DNA of 64,000 nucleotides from Candidatus Methylacidiphilum fumarolicum (lineage in GTDB: Bacteria; Verrucomicrobiota; Verrucomicrobiia; Methylacidiphilales; Methylacidiphilaceae), in NCBI RefSeq assembly GCF_949774925.1, contig NZ_OX458932.1, positions 620,001-684,000 on the forward strand, given 5' to 3'. Shown here piece by piece: positions 1 through 10,500 of the stretch. The stretch's first letter is position 1. Every line of letters starts with the position of its first letter. A model generated the notes under the pieces. The model did not search any database. It was not told the DNA's origin and worked only from the letters and a program-made list of their open reading frames with translations. The position numbers and the translations under genes were made by a program.

Positions 1-157
1 GCCGACAAATCCTTGCTTGTATCAAGCTTCCTGAAAGAAAACCCTCGCCAATTCCATTAAATTGGGCTCAAGCTTATCCTTGGTTAGTTGGGAGAAAGAC
101 GGAAAATAGCTAAGGTAGTGGTTATTTTGGATTTCAACCTGGAAAGCTACAGAAAAA

Positions 158-1153
158 ATGATTGCTTGGGTTATTGAAAAAGAAAATGGAAAAAGAACTT
201 TGCAAATGCGGGAACTGCCTTCGCTCAAACCTGGAAGAGCCGAATTAAAAGTGGATGTTTATTATGCGGGCATCAATAGAGCCGATCTTCTTCAACTTTA
301 TGGACTCTATCCTCAACCTGGGCCTCCGGCTTCTTTTGAGATTCCAGGATTAGAATTTTCTGGAAGGATTTGTGAGATTGGGGAAGGAGTGGAAGGTTGG
401 AAAGAAGGTGATCCGGTGTTTGGCTTACTCATTGGCGGTGCTTTTTCTACAGAAGTTGTTGTTCATGAAAGGTTCTTGTTACCCATTGATGGAAAACTAT
501 CTTTTGTGGAAGCGGCCGCTATATCCGAATCTTTTTTTACGGCCTGGGATGGGTTAGAATATCGGGCAGAGGCAAAGGAAAACGAAACGCTATTGATTTC
601 AGCTGCTGGGAGTAGCGTTGGTCTTTCTGCATTAGCTCTGGCTAATCTAAAAAACCTTAAAGTCTTTGGGATGGTGAGATCTCCAGCTAAGAAAGAAAAG
701 CTTCTCAAAATTGGAGCTATTGATGTGTTTACAGAAGAGCAAGCAGATCTAATTGATTGGTCTTTGACTAGAACAGGGGGAAGGGGAATGGATATTATTT
801 TCGATTTAGTGGGAGGAGAACGTTTTAGTCAATTTCTTCAAATTGCAGCAGAAAAAGGAAGGATTCTTAGCCTTGGTCTGTTGGGAGGATCAAAAACAGA
901 GATTTCACTCATGCATCTCCTTCGAAAAAGATTAACGCTCGTTGGCTCCACCCTTCGAGCAAGGCCTATAGAAGAAAAAATGTTTTTAACCCAACAGTTT
1001 AGGAAAAAAATACTTCCTTTTTTTATAGAAGGTCGGCTTAAGCCTATTATAGATCGCATTTTTCTGTGGGATCAATTGAGGGAAGCTTTGAAGTATATGG
1101 AAGAAAATAGACATTTTGGGAAAATCCTACTTAAGGTAAGAGAAGAGAAGTAG
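158..1153 (+). CDS. MDR-family NADPH:quinone reductase-like oxidoreductase
   Basis: This 331-residue protein is a zinc-free medium-chain dehydrogenase of the zeta-crystallin/quinone oxidoreductase type. The N-terminal GroES-like domain carries NRADLLQLYGLYP followed by PGLEFSGRI, both typical of quinone reductases. The Rossmann domain has SAAGSSVGLSALALA for NADPH and later GGRGMDIIFDLVGG. The cysteine set that binds structural zinc in alcohol dehydrogenases is absent. Length matches the family (about 325-340). The ATG at 158 follows an A-rich stretch with no clear Shine-Dalgarno. The expected role is NADPH-dependent reduction of quinones or enones in the cytoplasm; the substrate cannot be read from the sequence. 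It stands alone ahead of a tRNA on the opposite strand. Confidence 0.88.
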   Translation: MIAWVIEKENGKRTLQMRELPSLKPGRAELKVDVYYAGINRADLLQLYGLYPQPGPPASFEIPGLEFSGRICEIGEGVEGWKEGDPVFGLLIGGAFSTEVVVHERFLLPIDGKLSFVEAAAISESFFTAWDGLEYRAEAKENETLLISAAGSSVGLSALALANLKNLKVFGMVRSPAKKEKLLKIGAIDVFTEEQADLIDWSLTRTGGRGMDIIFDLVGGERFSQFLQIAAEKGRILSLGLLGGSKTEISLMHLLRKRLTLVGSTLRARPIEEKMFLTQQFRKKILPFFIEGRLKPIIDRIFLWDQLREALKYMEENRHFGKILLKVREEK

Positions 1154-1172
1154 AATAAAAAGGCTTATTTTG

Positions 1173-1246
1173 GGCGACCGACGGGACTTGAACCCGCAAC
1201 ACCCAGAGCCACAATCTGGTGCTCTGCCAATTGAGCTACGGCCGCC
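1173..1246 (-). tRNA. tRNA-His (GUG)
   Basis: The reverse strand folds as a complete cloverleaf. The acceptor stem includes the extra G(-1):C73 pair typical of tRNA-His. The D arm reads AGCTCAATTGGCAGAGC, the anticodon arm is CCAGA-TTGTGGC-TCTGG giving anticodon GTG, and the T arm is GCGGG-TTCAAGT-CCCGT. The 3' CCA is not encoded (C then A follows), so it must be added after transcription. Confidence 0.96.
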
Positions 1247-1452
1247 ATGTCTCTTTTGAGTATACTTAGCTTATATAATATTTTTATCTTTTTTAAGCAC
1301 TTTTCACGAATAATTGTATACCATGAAAAAAAATTAATGTTGTCATTGTCCTAAACCTTATCCACTCTTTGGGGAGGAAGTACTGAAAATAAAATAAGTT
1401 TGATATTTTAAACAACCACTAAATTTGAGTTTTTAACATTCGACAATAAGAA

Positions 1453-3015
1453 ATGATCATTACAGATGTTCCAAATATTAGGAGGTTAGAAGAGGAAGCA
1501 ATAGCCAATGGCCTTTCTGCTGAAGTTTTGATGGAAAGAGCCGGCAGGATGGCTGCGTGTTTTTTTCTCCAGCATTATCCTCGCATGGGCCAGGTTCTTG
1601 TATTGGTTGGTAAAGGCAATAATGGGGGGGATGGGTTGGTGATTGCCAGAGAGTTATTGAAAAGGGGATGGCCTGTATCGGTTTATCTCTCTGCTGAAAG
1701 AGAAAAACTAGGAAGCTTATGTAAAAAAAAGCTGGAGGAATTATTGCACGCATTTCCTCAGTTATCCTTGTATGTTTATCCAGATCCTGTCCCCTGGACG
1801 AAAGCGGATTATGTGTTGGATTGTCTGCTTGGAATCGGTGTGAAAGGGGAATTGCAGGGTGAAGTAGCTCAGATTGTCAAAGAACTGAATGAAGAGCGTA
1901 ATCGTTGTTTTTTCCAAACAATAGCCGTTGATTGTCCCTCAGGATTGTGGGAGAAGTCGACAACTAATTCTTTAGCCGTTATTGCCGATTTAACACTAAG
2001 TATTGGCTACGGTAAAGATTTCCTTTTTCGAGAGGAGCTTTCCGATTTTACAGGCCGAGTGGAAATTGTCCCCATTTTTGATACCCTGCCTCCCAGTTCA
2101 GGCTTGGAATCTATAGTGGGATGGGAGCTAGCCGAATTATTTCCTTTTAGAAATTCTAATACGCATAAGGGCCGTTATGGGCGAGTGCTTATTCTTGGCG
2201 GTTCTGTTGGCTTTACGGGAGCTCCGGTGATGGCAGCGCAGGCAGCACTTCGTATAGGTTCAGGACTGGTCAATGTGGGAGTGCCTCAGGAAGTTTATCC
2301 GCTCGTGGCTGCAAAGGCCCCTTCTGAATCCATGGTATTTCCTTACGATGACGCTAAGTTATTTGAGATGGTAGTTTCTAAAGCAACAGTTGTTGCCATG
2401 GGCCCTGGATTTGGGTTGGAAAAAAAATCAGAAATATTTTTCAAAACGCTTATGTCATTGGATCTACCCCTAGTCATTGATGCGGATTGTTTGACTTTGC
2501 TTGCACGCAATCCAGACTTTTTTCAGCTCATTAGAAAATGGGCTGTGCTCACTCCTCATCCAGGAGAAATGAGTCGACTTCTAAGAATGGAATTTTCTCC
2601 TGAAGAAAGAATACAAGTGGCGAGAAATTTTGTAAAAGATAAAAAGATCACCTTAGTTTTGAAAGGAGTTAGGACGGTAGTAGCTCAAGAAGGAAAAGAG
2701 GTGTTTTTCAATACAACTGGGAATCCTGGACTTTCTACGGGTGGTTCTGGAGATAGCTTATTAGGGATTATTGCTGGATTGATTGCTCAAGGCTTGGACT
2801 CCTTTGATGCCGCTCGCTGTGGAGTATGGATTCATGGGAAGGCTGCTGATATAGCAGCGGAAAAAAGAAGGACAAAAGAGGGTTTGCTCCCTTTAGATGT
2901 TGTAGAGAATATAGGGGCGGCTTTAGAACAAATGCGGATGCATTTACGGTTGGTGCTAGACCAAAAAAGCCAATGGCAAGAAATTCAAACTGCCTATGCT
3001 CTGTATCCCCGTTAA
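1453..3015 (+). CDS. nnrD: Bifunctional NAD(P)HX epimerase / ADP-dependent NAD(P)HX dehydratase
   Basis: This protein repairs hydrated NADH and NADPH (NAD(P)HX), formed by heat or by GAPDH side reactions. The N-terminal half (about 1-215) is the YjeF_N epimerase, with GKGNNGGDGL at residues 53-62, DCLLGIGVKGEL and VDCPSGL. The C-terminal half (about 230-500) is the carbohydrate-kinase-like dehydratase, with GRYGRVLILGGSVGFTGAP and the ADP-binding loop GNPGLSTGGSGD starting at residue 423; the final Asp (434) is the expected catalytic residue. The 520-residue length matches the fused bacterial enzyme. The ATG at 1453 has no clear Shine-Dalgarno. It is monocistronic, convergent with the next gene. 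Confidence 0.95.
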   Translation: MIITDVPNIRRLEEEAIANGLSAEVLMERAGRMAACFFLQHYPRMGQVLVLVGKGNNGGDGLVIARELLKRGWPVSVYLSAEREKLGSLCKKKLEELLHAFPQLSLYVYPDPVPWTKADYVLDCLLGIGVKGELQGEVAQIVKELNEERNRCFFQTIAVDCPSGLWEKSTTNSLAVIADLTLSIGYGKDFLFREELSDFTGRVEIVPIFDTLPPSSGLESIVGWELAELFPFRNSNTHKGRYGRVLILGGSVGFTGAPVMAAQAALRIGSGLVNVGVPQEVYPLVAAKAPSESMVFPYDDAKLFEMVVSKATVVAMGPGFGLEKKSEIFFKTLMSLDLPLVIDADCLTLLARNPDFFQLIRKWAVLTPHPGEMSRLLRMEFSPEERIQVARNFVKDKKITLVLKGVRTVVAQEGKEVFFNTTGNPGLSTGGSGDSLLGIIAGLIAQGLDSFDAARCGVWIHGKAADIAAEKRRTKEGLLPLDVVENIGAALEQMRMHLRLVLDQKSQWQEIQTAYALYPR

Positions 3016-3046
3016 GCTTCAGGAAAAGCGAGCGGAAAAAAATCTC

Positions 3047-4219
3047 TCAATAAACATCCTTGCGATACCTTTTTTGTTCCTTTGAAAGAACTACATTGAC
3101 ATAATGTTGGGCTTCTTCCTGGGACATCCCTCCTGTATCTCTAGCGATATCAATGAGACTTTGATGCACATCTTTGGCCATATGCTTTGCATCACCGCAG
3201 ACATATATGTAGGCTCCATTCTGGATCCAGTGCCAAAGTTCAGCTGCTGATTCCTTCATTCTATGCTGGACATAAATTTTATAAGATTGATCTCTAGAAA
3301 AAGCCGTATCTAACTTTGTTAATACTCCTTTTTTCAGCCAGTCGAGAAGTTCTTCTTTATAGAGGAAATCAGTGCTTTGGTGTTGCTCTCCAAAGAATAG
3401 CCAGTTTTTTCCCCAATGTCCTGCCATCATTCGGTGTTGGAGAAACGCTCGAAAGGGAGCAATACCTGTACCTGGTCCGATCATGATAATGTTAGCTGAA
3501 GGATCTTCGGGAAGATGAAAATGCTTAGCAGGTTGATTATACACAGGAATTTCTTTTATCCCTATTTTTGCAAATCTGCTCAAAAACCCGGTGGCATTTC
3601 CATATCTCATCCTTCCTGAAAGTTTGAAGCGGATCACAGCAACAGTCAGGTGTACTTCATCTGGAAACATTAGAGGAGAAGAAGCTATTGAATAGAGTCG
3701 AGGAACCATTCGACCCAAAGAAGCAACTAGTTCATTGGAGCTAAAAGAAACTTCTGGATATTCTTCAAAGAAGTCAAGGTAATCTTTTCCCCAGAGATAG
3801 GCTTCTAGTTCCTTTTCTTGCCCCAAAATCTCTTCTAATCTTTTTCGTTGGGAAGCAGAAGATATTTTTTGGCTCAATAGCTGGAGGAATTTTTTTGTAA
3901 CACGAGTCAGCACAACGTGTTTGGAAAGAAACTCTCTAAGCGAAATTTTGGTATTTTGATAGTTTACTAGTTCTTCAGGATCAAGAGACTGAAGCTGGAA
4001 AATCTTCTCGACAATATAAGGAGGATTGGATGGGAAAACTCCAAGAGAATCTCCCACTTGATAGGTTATCCCACTGCCTTTAATATCGATGACGATGTGT
4101 CTAGTCTCTTTTTCAGAGCCTTCTTTCGTCAGTAAAATATTTTCTCTAATCGAAGCTAAATAAGGGTTATTTCTACTAATAATATTATTTTTTCCTTGTT
4201 CTGTTTTTGCGTCCGTCAT
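3047..4219 (-). CDS. CysJ-type FAD/NADPH reductase without flavodoxin domain
   Basis: This resembles the C-terminal two thirds of sulfite reductase flavoprotein: an FAD-binding domain, then an NADPH domain. RLYSIASSPL is the FAD RxYS motif. GPGTGIAPFRAFLQHR, FFGEQHQSTDFLYKEEL and YVCGDAKHMAKDVHQSL bind and orient NADPH. The protein ends in an aromatic residue (DVY), as in this family. The N-terminal FMN flavodoxin domain of full-length CysJ (about 600 residues) is missing; the protein begins only about 25 residues before the FAD domain, at 390 residues. I prefer the ATG at 4219 (MTDAKTEQ) over the upstream TTG at 4246. It probably passes electrons from NADPH to a separate flavodoxin, ferredoxin or sulfite reductase; no such partner is adjacent. 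Confidence 0.85.
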   Translation of the reverse strand: MTDAKTEQGKNNIISRNNPYLASIRENILLTKEGSEKETRHIVIDIKGSGITYQVGDSLGVFPSNPPYIVEKIFQLQSLDPEELVNYQNTKISLREFLSKHVVLTRVTKKFLQLLSQKISSASQRKRLEEILGQEKELEAYLWGKDYLDFFEEYPEVSFSSNELVASLGRMVPRLYSIASSPLMFPDEVHLTVAVIRFKLSGRMRYGNATGFLSRFAKIGIKEIPVYNQPAKHFHLPEDPSANIIMIGPGTGIAPFRAFLQHRMMAGHWGKNWLFFGEQHQSTDFLYKEELLDWLKKGVLTKLDTAFSRDQSYKIYVQHRMKESAAELWHWIQNGAYIYVCGDAKHMAKDVHQSLIDIARDTGGMSQEEAQHYVNVVLSKEQKRYRKDVY

Positions 4220-4288
4220 AAATGAAAATGGAATTAAGAGAATCAATCTATTTATTTTTTTAATCTAATTCAACCATTGTTTATTCTC

Positions 4289-5236
4289 ATGGGTATTTTC
4301 CAATTTCACCCTATATACAAGAAAAAAATATGGGGAGGAGGATTGCTCAACAAATTTGTAGCTGGAAAGGATTCAGAGTCCTTCCAACTTGTCGGAGAGA
4401 GCTGGCAGTTAGTAGATAGGGCTGAAGAAATTAGTGTTCTCAAAAGCCCTTATGCTTCAATGCTTAATCTGCATGATTTGTGGGTGAACCAAAAAGAAGA
4501 GATTTTTGGAAGGAACGCTCCACCCACGACACGTTTCCCTTTGATCGTGAAGATATTGGATTGTCGATTACCAACAAGCATACAGGTGCACCCTGGGGAA
4601 AAAGTAGCAATCCAATATGGGTGGGAGAAGAAAACTGAATTTTGGTTTTTCCTAGCTACTCTTCCTGGCTCTTCTATATATCTAGGATTTAAACAGGCAA
4701 TCTCACCCAATTTGCTAAAAGAACTCATCGGTAAAAAAGCTATTATTCAATACCTAAATCATATTCCCACCTTTAGTTCTCATGGAATTTTAGTAGAATC
4801 TGGTCAGATCCATGCGATTGGAGAAGGAAATCTTATTTTAGAAATCCAGGATAATTCAGATACAACTTTTCGGATTTACGACTGGGAAAGACCTAATGAG
4901 AATGGCTCTTTGAGGCAACTCCATTACTGGGAATCTGTCCTTTCTCTCTCACTGGAACCCAATAACCCAAAACTTCTTAGTCCAGAAGCAATTTCTGTTG
5001 AGCAAAATTACTTTGCTGTCAAAAGAATTGAACTTAAAGCTGGCCAGGCCTACGCTTGCCACCTAGATGGGGCCTCTTTTTTATATCTTTTTTTTTGTGG
5101 TGGTAGAGTTGTTATCGGCGATATCCTTTATGACAAAGGCCAAGGTATCTTCGTTTCCGCCAACCATGGGAAACTGGAGGTGGTTGGATTAGAGACAAAA
5201 AATGAATTCATTGCCGTTTCTTTTCCACTGGAATAA
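4289..5236 (+). CDS. manA: Class I mannose-6-phosphate isomerase
   Basis: It interconverts fructose-6-phosphate and mannose-6-phosphate, the first step towards GDP-mannose. Zinc-ligand regions are visible: IQVHPGEKVA (Gln and His), KTEFWFFL (Glu) and the His of SGQIHAIGEG. The family motif continues as EIQDNSDTTFRIYDWER. At 315 residues it is the short bacterial form, similar to the Bacillus type. The ATG at 4289 (MGIFQFHP) fits the family N-terminus better than the TTG at 4277; there is no clear Shine-Dalgarno. The guanylyltransferase that would use its product downstream lies about 10 kb away at 15054, so the pathway genes are not in one operon. Confidence 0.92.
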   Translation: MGIFQFHPIYKKKIWGGGLLNKFVAGKDSESFQLVGESWQLVDRAEEISVLKSPYASMLNLHDLWVNQKEEIFGRNAPPTTRFPLIVKILDCRLPTSIQVHPGEKVAIQYGWEKKTEFWFFLATLPGSSIYLGFKQAISPNLLKELIGKKAIIQYLNHIPTFSSHGILVESGQIHAIGEGNLILEIQDNSDTTFRIYDWERPNENGSLRQLHYWESVLSLSLEPNNPKLLSPEAISVEQNYFAVKRIELKAGQAYACHLDGASFLYLFFCGGRVVIGDILYDKGQGIFVSANHGKLEVVGLETKNEFIAVSFPLE

Positions 5237-5386
5237 AGACAAAATCCTTTTGTTCGATCCTTTTAGTTTTTAATCTGGTTGGTTTTAACTATGTGTTGTC
5301 GTATCTTTTTTGTGAGAAGCGTCTAAGAGAAAAATCATGTGGTAAAATGGGTGGGTATTCTTCTTCGTGGATATGAGTTAAAATTC

Positions 5387-6121
5387 ATGGAAAAAATAAA
5401 ATATTGGGTGGGAACTTCTGGATGGAACTATTTGGATTGGAAAGGATCTTTTTATCCAGAGGATTTGCCACAATCAAAATGGTTTGAATATTATTGTTCT
5501 CAGTTTGACGCGGTTGAAGTTAATGCCACTTTCTATAGATTCTTCCCAAAATCTACTTATGAAAATTGGGCAAAAAAGACTCCAACCAAGTTCCGTTTTG
5601 TTTTGAAGGTTCCTAGGCTTATTAGCCATGTCCGGCTTCTTAATAATGTCAATGATCTTATATTGCGGTTTTGCAATGACTCTGGAGTATTAGGAGAAAA
5701 AATCGGTTTGTATTTGCTTCAACTTTCTCCTAAGTTTCCTCTTGAACCAGAACGGCTTCAGATTGCCTTAGAGGCATTTCCTGATCCGACGAAAGTGGCT
5801 GTGGAATTTAGAACCAAAGCAGACATTGCCTCTCTTGTGGCAATTTTGAAAGCAAAACAAGCGGTCTACTGTGTTGCCGATTCTCCTCTTTTGAAAATGC
5901 AGCCCGAGCTAACTTCTTCGATCGGCTACTTGCGATTACATGGGCGCAAACAATGGTTTTCCTATCTTTATAACCATGAAGAAATCCAGGAAATAGTGAG
6001 GAGTGCTAAAAAGCTTGTCAACAAAGGAGCCAAAGAAGTCTATATCTTTTTTAACAATACGACCATGGGTTGGGCGGCAGACAATGCTCTAGCTGTTAAA
6101 AGAGCCCTAACTGAGCTTTAA
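5387..6121 (+). CDS. DUF72 family protein (YecE-like)
   Basis: The protein starts with the DUF72 signature YWVGTSGWNYLDWKGSFYP, followed by EVNATFYRFFPKSTYENWA and FRFVLKVPRLISH, and ends with YIFFNNTTMGWAADNA. The family is a TIM-barrel fold related in shape to endonuclease IV, and its biochemical activity is not established. Length (244 residues from the ATG at 5387) is normal. An upstream GTG at 5339 would add 16 residues (VKWVGILLRGYELKF) that do not match the family, so I chose the internal ATG. The gene is monocistronic. Confidence 0.88.
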   Translation: MEKIKYWVGTSGWNYLDWKGSFYPEDLPQSKWFEYYCSQFDAVEVNATFYRFFPKSTYENWAKKTPTKFRFVLKVPRLISHVRLLNNVNDLILRFCNDSGVLGEKIGLYLLQLSPKFPLEPERLQIALEAFPDPTKVAVEFRTKADIASLVAILKAKQAVYCVADSPLLKMQPELTSSIGYLRLHGRKQWFSYLYNHEEIQEIVRSAKKLVNKGAKEVYIFFNNTTMGWAADNALAVKRALTEL

Positions 6122-6243
6122 ACGGCCCATTAATATTTTTTTTGTACCCCATTTTATTATGCGTTGTATGGAGGCGGTATGCGATAAAGAAAATCCAACC
6201 AAAAGAGTAGCAAAGAAAAATTCTTTGTTCTACATTAAAAAAA

Positions 6244-6927
6244 ATGCCTTATAGAATTTTTCAAGATAGAAAAGAAGCAGGTAGGCTTTTGGCCGAAGAA
6301 CTTCTCGAGTATGGAGGCAAATCGGATGTGGTTATTCTGGCTTTACCGCGGGGAGGAGTAGAAGTGGGGTTTGCTATGTCAAACATCTTGAAGCTTCCAT
6401 TGGATATCTTCGTTGTTAGAAAAATAGGTGTTCCATGGCAAGAGGAACTAGCAATGGGAGCCATTGCTTCTGGCGGAATACAGGTTTTAAATCAATCCGT
6501 AATAAATTCTTTGAACATCGATGAAGAAACGATTAGGGAAGTCACCGCTCGGGAACTGCAAGAATTGCATCGACGAGAAAATCTGTACCGGAAGGATCTT
6601 CCCGCACTTTCTTTGACGAATAAGACTATCATTTTAGTGGATGATGGTATTGCTACCGGTTCGACGATGAGAGCCGCTGTTGCAGCAATAAGGAGGTTGG
6701 CACCTAAAGAATTGATAGTAGCCGTTCCAGTGGCGCCTCCTTATGTATATGAAGAAATGAAGAAAATAGCCGATAGGGTCGTTGTGTTAATGACCCCAGA
6801 AGAATTTTATGGGGTGGGCCAATGGTATGAGAATTTTAATCAATTATCTGATTGGGAAGTTTGCACACTGCTTAGGGAGTCCCGAAAGGAAACTCCTGGA
6901 AAGGGGCAGGAAGTTTTGACTAATTGA
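6244..6927 (+). CDS. Phosphoribosyltransferase-fold protein
   Basis: The PRPP-binding motif is clear: [18 protein letters not shown], preceded by [11 protein letters not shown] and by [22 protein letters not shown]. This arrangement is the stand-alone 210-230 residue phosphoribosyltransferase family, sometimes fused to a dienelactone hydrolase domain in other bacteria. The true substrate is not known for this family. The C-terminus has [15 protein letters not shown], a conserved feature of the group. It lies 22 nt upstream of uvrB and may share its transcript. Confidence 0.9.
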   Translation: MPYRIFQDRKEAGRLLAEELLEYGGKSDVVILALPRGGVEVGFAMSNILKLPLDIFVVRKIGVPWQEELAMGAIASGGIQVLNQSVINSLNIDEETIREVTARELQELHRRENLYRKDLPALSLTNKTIILVDDGIATGSTMRAAVAAIRRLAPKELIVAVPVAPPYVYEEMKKIADRVVVLMTPEEFYGVGQWYENFNQLSDWEVCTLLRESRKETPGKGQEVLTN

Positions 6928-6949
6928 TGAGTTTTTTTCCTTTTTAGTT

Positions 6950-9028
6950 ATGTTTGCAGAAGCCCTAAACAAAAAGTTCCGCGTTGTTTCACCATTTGAA
7001 CCCTGTGGCGATCAAGGGAAGGCTATTGAAGAATTGGCGGCTGGGATTGAGGCTGGGACAAAACATCAGGTATTGTTGGGCGTGACGGGCTCAGGCAAAA
7101 CTTTTACAATAGCCAAATGTATTGAAAAAGTTCAAAGACCTACCCTAGTCATCTGTCACAATAAAACATTAGCTGCGCAGTTATATAGCGAATACAAACA
7201 GTTTTTCCCTGATGCTGCGGTGGAGTATTTTGTTTCCTATTTTGATTATTACCAACCGGAAGCCTATATTCCGAGCACTGATACATACATAGAAAAAGAC
7301 TCGAGTGTGAATGTAGAAATAGAAAGACTTCGGCTTTCTGCAACCAACTCGCTGCTGACTCGTCGTGACGTCATTGTTGTTGCCAGCGTTTCCTGCATTT
7401 ATGGCTTGGGTTCTCCAGAGGACTACGAAAGCTTATGTTGTCAAGTTGAAGTTGGCCAGAATCTCTCAAGAAACCAGTTTCTAGCTATGCTTATCGAGAT
7501 GCTCTACGAAAGAAACGATGTGGAGTTAACCCGGGGAAAGTTTCGTGTCAGAGGGGATGTTGTCGAAATCTGCCATGTCTCTCCAGATAAGGGATTGAGA
7601 ATCGAATTTTTTGCAGATCGAATCGATCGTATTACCGAATTCGAATTGCTTACAGGCCGAAGTGTGTGCCGGCTTCAAAAGGAGTTAATCTTTCCGGCAA
7701 GTCACTTTGTGACGACCTCTGAGAAATTAAGAAAAGCAATCCAGTCGATTCGAAAGGAACTTGATGAGCGCATCGCGGAGTTGGAGTCTAGAGGGAAGTT
7801 GCTTGAAGCCCAGCGATTGAGATTAAGAACGGAAAACGATCTAGAAATGCTTGAAGAACTTGGTTTTTGTAGCGGAATAGAAAATTACAGTAGACATTTA
7901 AGCGGACGAGCTCCAGGTTCTGCTCCCTACACCTTACTCGATTTTTTCCCTAAGGACTTTTTGACTGTCATAGACGAAAGCCATGCTACAATCCCACAAA
8001 TTCAGGGGATGTATGAAGGGGATATGTCAAGGAAGAGAACGCTTGTGGAACACGGGTTTAGATTACCTTCTGCTTTAGACAACAGACCGCTATCGTTCAC
8101 AGAATTTGAGCAAAAAATAGGTCAAGTGATTTATGTTTCAGCCACCCCAGGGGAGTATGAATTAAGAAAAACTGAAGGCAAAGTCATTGAACAGATCATC
8201 AGGCCTACCGGCTTGTTAGATCCCGAAGTGGAAGTTCGTCCCCTTGAGGGGCAAATAGACGACGTTATCAAAGAAAGTTATGATCGAATAAAGGATGGAC
8301 AAAGGGTTCTTATATTAACGTTAACCAAGCAAACAGCCGAGGATTTAGCCGACTATCTAAGAGATCTTGGTTTTAAAGTTCGTTACCTTCATTCTGAACT
8401 TGATGCCATAGAACGAGTGGAAATATTACGTGGTCTAAGAGCTGGGGATTTTGATGTGCTGGTTGGAATAAATCTCTTAAGAGAAGGATTGGATTTGCCG
8501 GAAGTCTCACTGGTATGCATTCTAGATGCAGATAAGGAAGGTTATTTAAGGTCAGAGAAATCCTTAATTCAGATTGCTGGAAGAGCAGCCCGTCACGAAA
8601 ATGGTAAAGTTATTCTTTATGCGGATGTCATGACCCAATCGATTCAAAAACTCATTTCTGTAACCCAATACCGTAGAAACAAGCAGCTTTTATACAACCA
8701 GGAACATGGAATCACCCCAAGAAGTGTAAAGGCTAAAGAGCTTGTCAGTCTGCATGGGCTGATTCGGTCAGAAGCCAAAGAACCTATCCATCTCAAAGGA
8801 ATCGATCAGAATGCGGATTATATGGAAATGATCAAAGAATTGAGTGCAGCAATGGTTGAAGCCTCTGCTAGGCTTGAATTTGAAAAAGCTGCTCTTTATC
8901 GGGATCAAATTGAAGAACTTAAAAGGAGGTTGCAAAACGGTAAAGAAAATAAGGCTAACGTTCCTATTGTTCCTTCTTTAAAGAGACAAAAAAAGAAGAC
9001 TGCCAAAGGATCCCTTAAGAAAACCTAA
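6950..9028 (+). CDS. uvrB: Excinuclease ABC subunit B
   Basis: UvrB is the damage-verifying helicase-like subunit of nucleotide excision repair, acting with UvrA, UvrC and UvrD. The Walker A motif GVTGSGKT is at residues 44-51. The beta-hairpin region [18 protein letters not shown], the DESHAT box, and the helicase motifs [18 protein letters not shown] and [15 protein letters not shown] are all present. The UVR domain ([19 protein letters not shown]) that contacts UvrC lies near the end. The 692-residue length is slightly above the usual 660-680 because of a lysine-rich tail. The ATG at 6950 is the only start that fits the family N-terminus. Confidence 0.98.
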   Translation: MFAEALNKKFRVVSPFEPCGDQGKAIEELAAGIEAGTKHQVLLGVTGSGKTFTIAKCIEKVQRPTLVICHNKTLAAQLYSEYKQFFPDAAVEYFVSYFDYYQPEAYIPSTDTYIEKDSSVNVEIERLRLSATNSLLTRRDVIVVASVSCIYGLGSPEDYESLCCQVEVGQNLSRNQFLAMLIEMLYERNDVELTRGKFRVRGDVVEICHVSPDKGLRIEFFADRIDRITEFELLTGRSVCRLQKELIFPASHFVTTSEKLRKAIQSIRKELDERIAELESRGKLLEAQRLRLRTENDLEMLEELGFCSGIENYSRHLSGRAPGSAPYTLLDFFPKDFLTVIDESHATIPQIQGMYEGDMSRKRTLVEHGFRLPSALDNRPLSFTEFEQKIGQVIYVSATPGEYELRKTEGKVIEQIIRPTGLLDPEVEVRPLEGQIDDVIKESYDRIKDGQRVLILTLTKQTAEDLADYLRDLGFKVRYLHSELDAIERVEILRGLRAGDFDVLVGINLLREGLDLPEVSLVCILDADKEGYLRSEKSLIQIAGRAARHENGKVILYADVMTQSIQKLISVTQYRRNKQLLYNQEHGITPRSVKAKELVSLHGLIRSEAKEPIHLKGIDQNADYMEMIKELSAAMVEASARLEFEKAALYRDQIEELKRRLQNGKENKANVPIVPSLKRQKKKTAKGSLKKT

Positions 9029-9111
9029 ATGCAAAGACCATTGTCCCCATTTTCAACCACTTTCTTTTCATCTTTAGAAATATGACATAATTTGAGAAAG
9101 GTAGAAAATAT

Positions 9112-9870
9112 ATGGAATTTTTTGATGGAGTTACACAGTCGCCGGTTTATAAACGGATTCTTTTAAAATTGAGTGGAGAAGTATTGTCTGGAGAGACGGA
9201 ACATTTGGATCTTGAGGTTGCTCGTAAAATTGCATACCAAATTGCTGAAATTTATAGTTTAGGGGTTGATATCGCCATTGTTATTGGCGGAGGCAATATT
9301 TGGAGGGGGACGATGGCCTCTCATTCGGAGTTTCTCGATAGATCCACTGCTGATTACATGGGAATGCTTGCGACCATTATTAATGGGCTGGCATTGCAGG
9401 GAGCCCTTGAACACTTAGGGATTCCCACACGGGTGCAAACGGCTATCGAAGTGAAAAACGTTGCTGAACCTTTTATTCGAAGAAGAGCGATTAGGCATTT
9501 GGAAAAGAAAAGGATCGTAATATTTGTAGCGGGTACAGGGAATCCCTTTTTTTCCACGGACACGGCTGCTGCCCTGCGTGCCAGTGAAATAGAAGCGCAA
9601 GTTATTCTTAAAGCGACAAAGGTGGAAGGGGTTTATGATAGTGATCCAAAAATCAATCCACAGGCTAAAAGATACGAACAATTAACTTATCTGGATGCAA
9701 TACAGAACCGACTGACCATTATGGATTCAACAGCCTTTTCTTTGTGCATGGATAATCGTATTCCAATTATAGTTTTCGATATGTTCAAGCCTGGAAATCT
9801 TAAAGCGGTGGTTTGTGGTGCTCCTGTTGGAACATTGGTCTCAGATAAGGTAAAAAGCTCAATATGTTGA
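9112..9870 (+). CDS. pyrH: Uridylate kinase
   Basis: UMP kinase phosphorylates UMP to UDP in pyrimidine nucleotide synthesis. The amino-acid-kinase fold is shown by [44 protein letters not shown] and [19 protein letters not shown]. Length is 252 residues against about 240 for the family; the first 12 residues are a short extra N-terminus. It sits directly upstream of frr, an order conserved in many bacteria (often tsf-pyrH-frr; no tsf is seen here). Confidence 0.97.
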   Translation: MEFFDGVTQSPVYKRILLKLSGEVLSGETEHLDLEVARKIAYQIAEIYSLGVDIAIVIGGGNIWRGTMASHSEFLDRSTADYMGMLATIINGLALQGALEHLGIPTRVQTAIEVKNVAEPFIRRRAIRHLEKKRIVIFVAGTGNPFFSTDTAAALRASEIEAQVILKATKVEGVYDSDPKINPQAKRYEQLTYLDAIQNRLTIMDSTAFSLCMDNRIPIIVFDMFKPGNLKAVVCGAPVGTLVSDKVKSSIC

Positions 9871-9933
9871 TAGAGCTTGGTTTTTTTCTTTATTTTTTGT
9901 TATTATTTTGTCTACGCGATTATCGAGGGTCTT

Positions 9934-10494
9934 ATGAGTATTGATGATGTGCTGTTGGAAGCGGAAGATAAGATGGAAAAATCTGTAGAAAAAACACGGA
10001 TGGAGCTTGCTTCTTTACGTTCTGGAAAAGCTAATCCTGAAATGATATCGAATATCTCGGTAGAAGCCTATGAAACGCATATGAAACTAAAAGATTTGGC
10101 GGCCATTACGGCTCCAGATGTTAATTTGCTAGTAGTTCAGCCTTGGGATTTGACCCTGGTAGAATCTATACGTAAAGCTATCGAGGAATCGAAGCTTGGC
10201 TTTAATCCGGTGGTGGATGCTAAAATTATTAGAATCCCTATTCCACCCCTTTCAGAGGAAAGAAGAATGGAGCTAATCAAAGTGGCTAGAAAAATATCTG
10301 AGGAAGGTAGGGTTGGAATTAGGGCCATTCGCCGACATAGTCTAGAGGAATTAAAAAAATTAGGCAAAGAAGCACATATCAGTGAGGATGAAGTGGAACG
10401 AGCAGAAAAGGAAATCCAAAAGTTAACCGATCTCTATATAGAAAAGGTTGACAAGATGCTTGAAGTAAAAGAAAAGGATCTTCTGAAGGTATAA
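9934..10494 (+). CDS. frr: Ribosome recycling factor
   Basis: RRF splits post-termination ribosomes together with EF-G. The 186-residue protein starting [17 protein letters not shown] shows family motifs: [28 protein letters not shown] and [17 protein letters not shown] chose the ATG at 9934 because it follows GAGGG at 9925-9929 with 4 nt spacing and matches the family start. The open frame extends upstream to a TTG at 9877 with a hydrophobic stretch unlike any RRF. It lies 63 nt after pyrH and 6 nt before the next gene, so the three are probably cotranscribed. Confidence 0.97.
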   Translation: MSIDDVLLEAEDKMEKSVEKTRMELASLRSGKANPEMISNISVEAYETHMKLKDLAAITAPDVNLLVVQPWDLTLVESIRKAIEESKLGFNPVVDAKIIRIPIPPLSEERRMELIKVARKISEEGRVGIRAIRRHSLEELKKLGKEAHISEDEVERAEKEIQKLTDLYIEKVDKMLEVKEKDLLKV

Positions 10495-10500
10495 TAGAAT

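Noticed and set aside
1..60. Open frame from the window edge to TAA at 58-60 (20 codons)
   Set aside because: It could be the end of an upstream gene, but 19 residues give no recognisable motif.
22..228. 68-residue minus-strand ORF
   Set aside because: It overlaps the start of the quinone reductase gene and has no protein-like signature.
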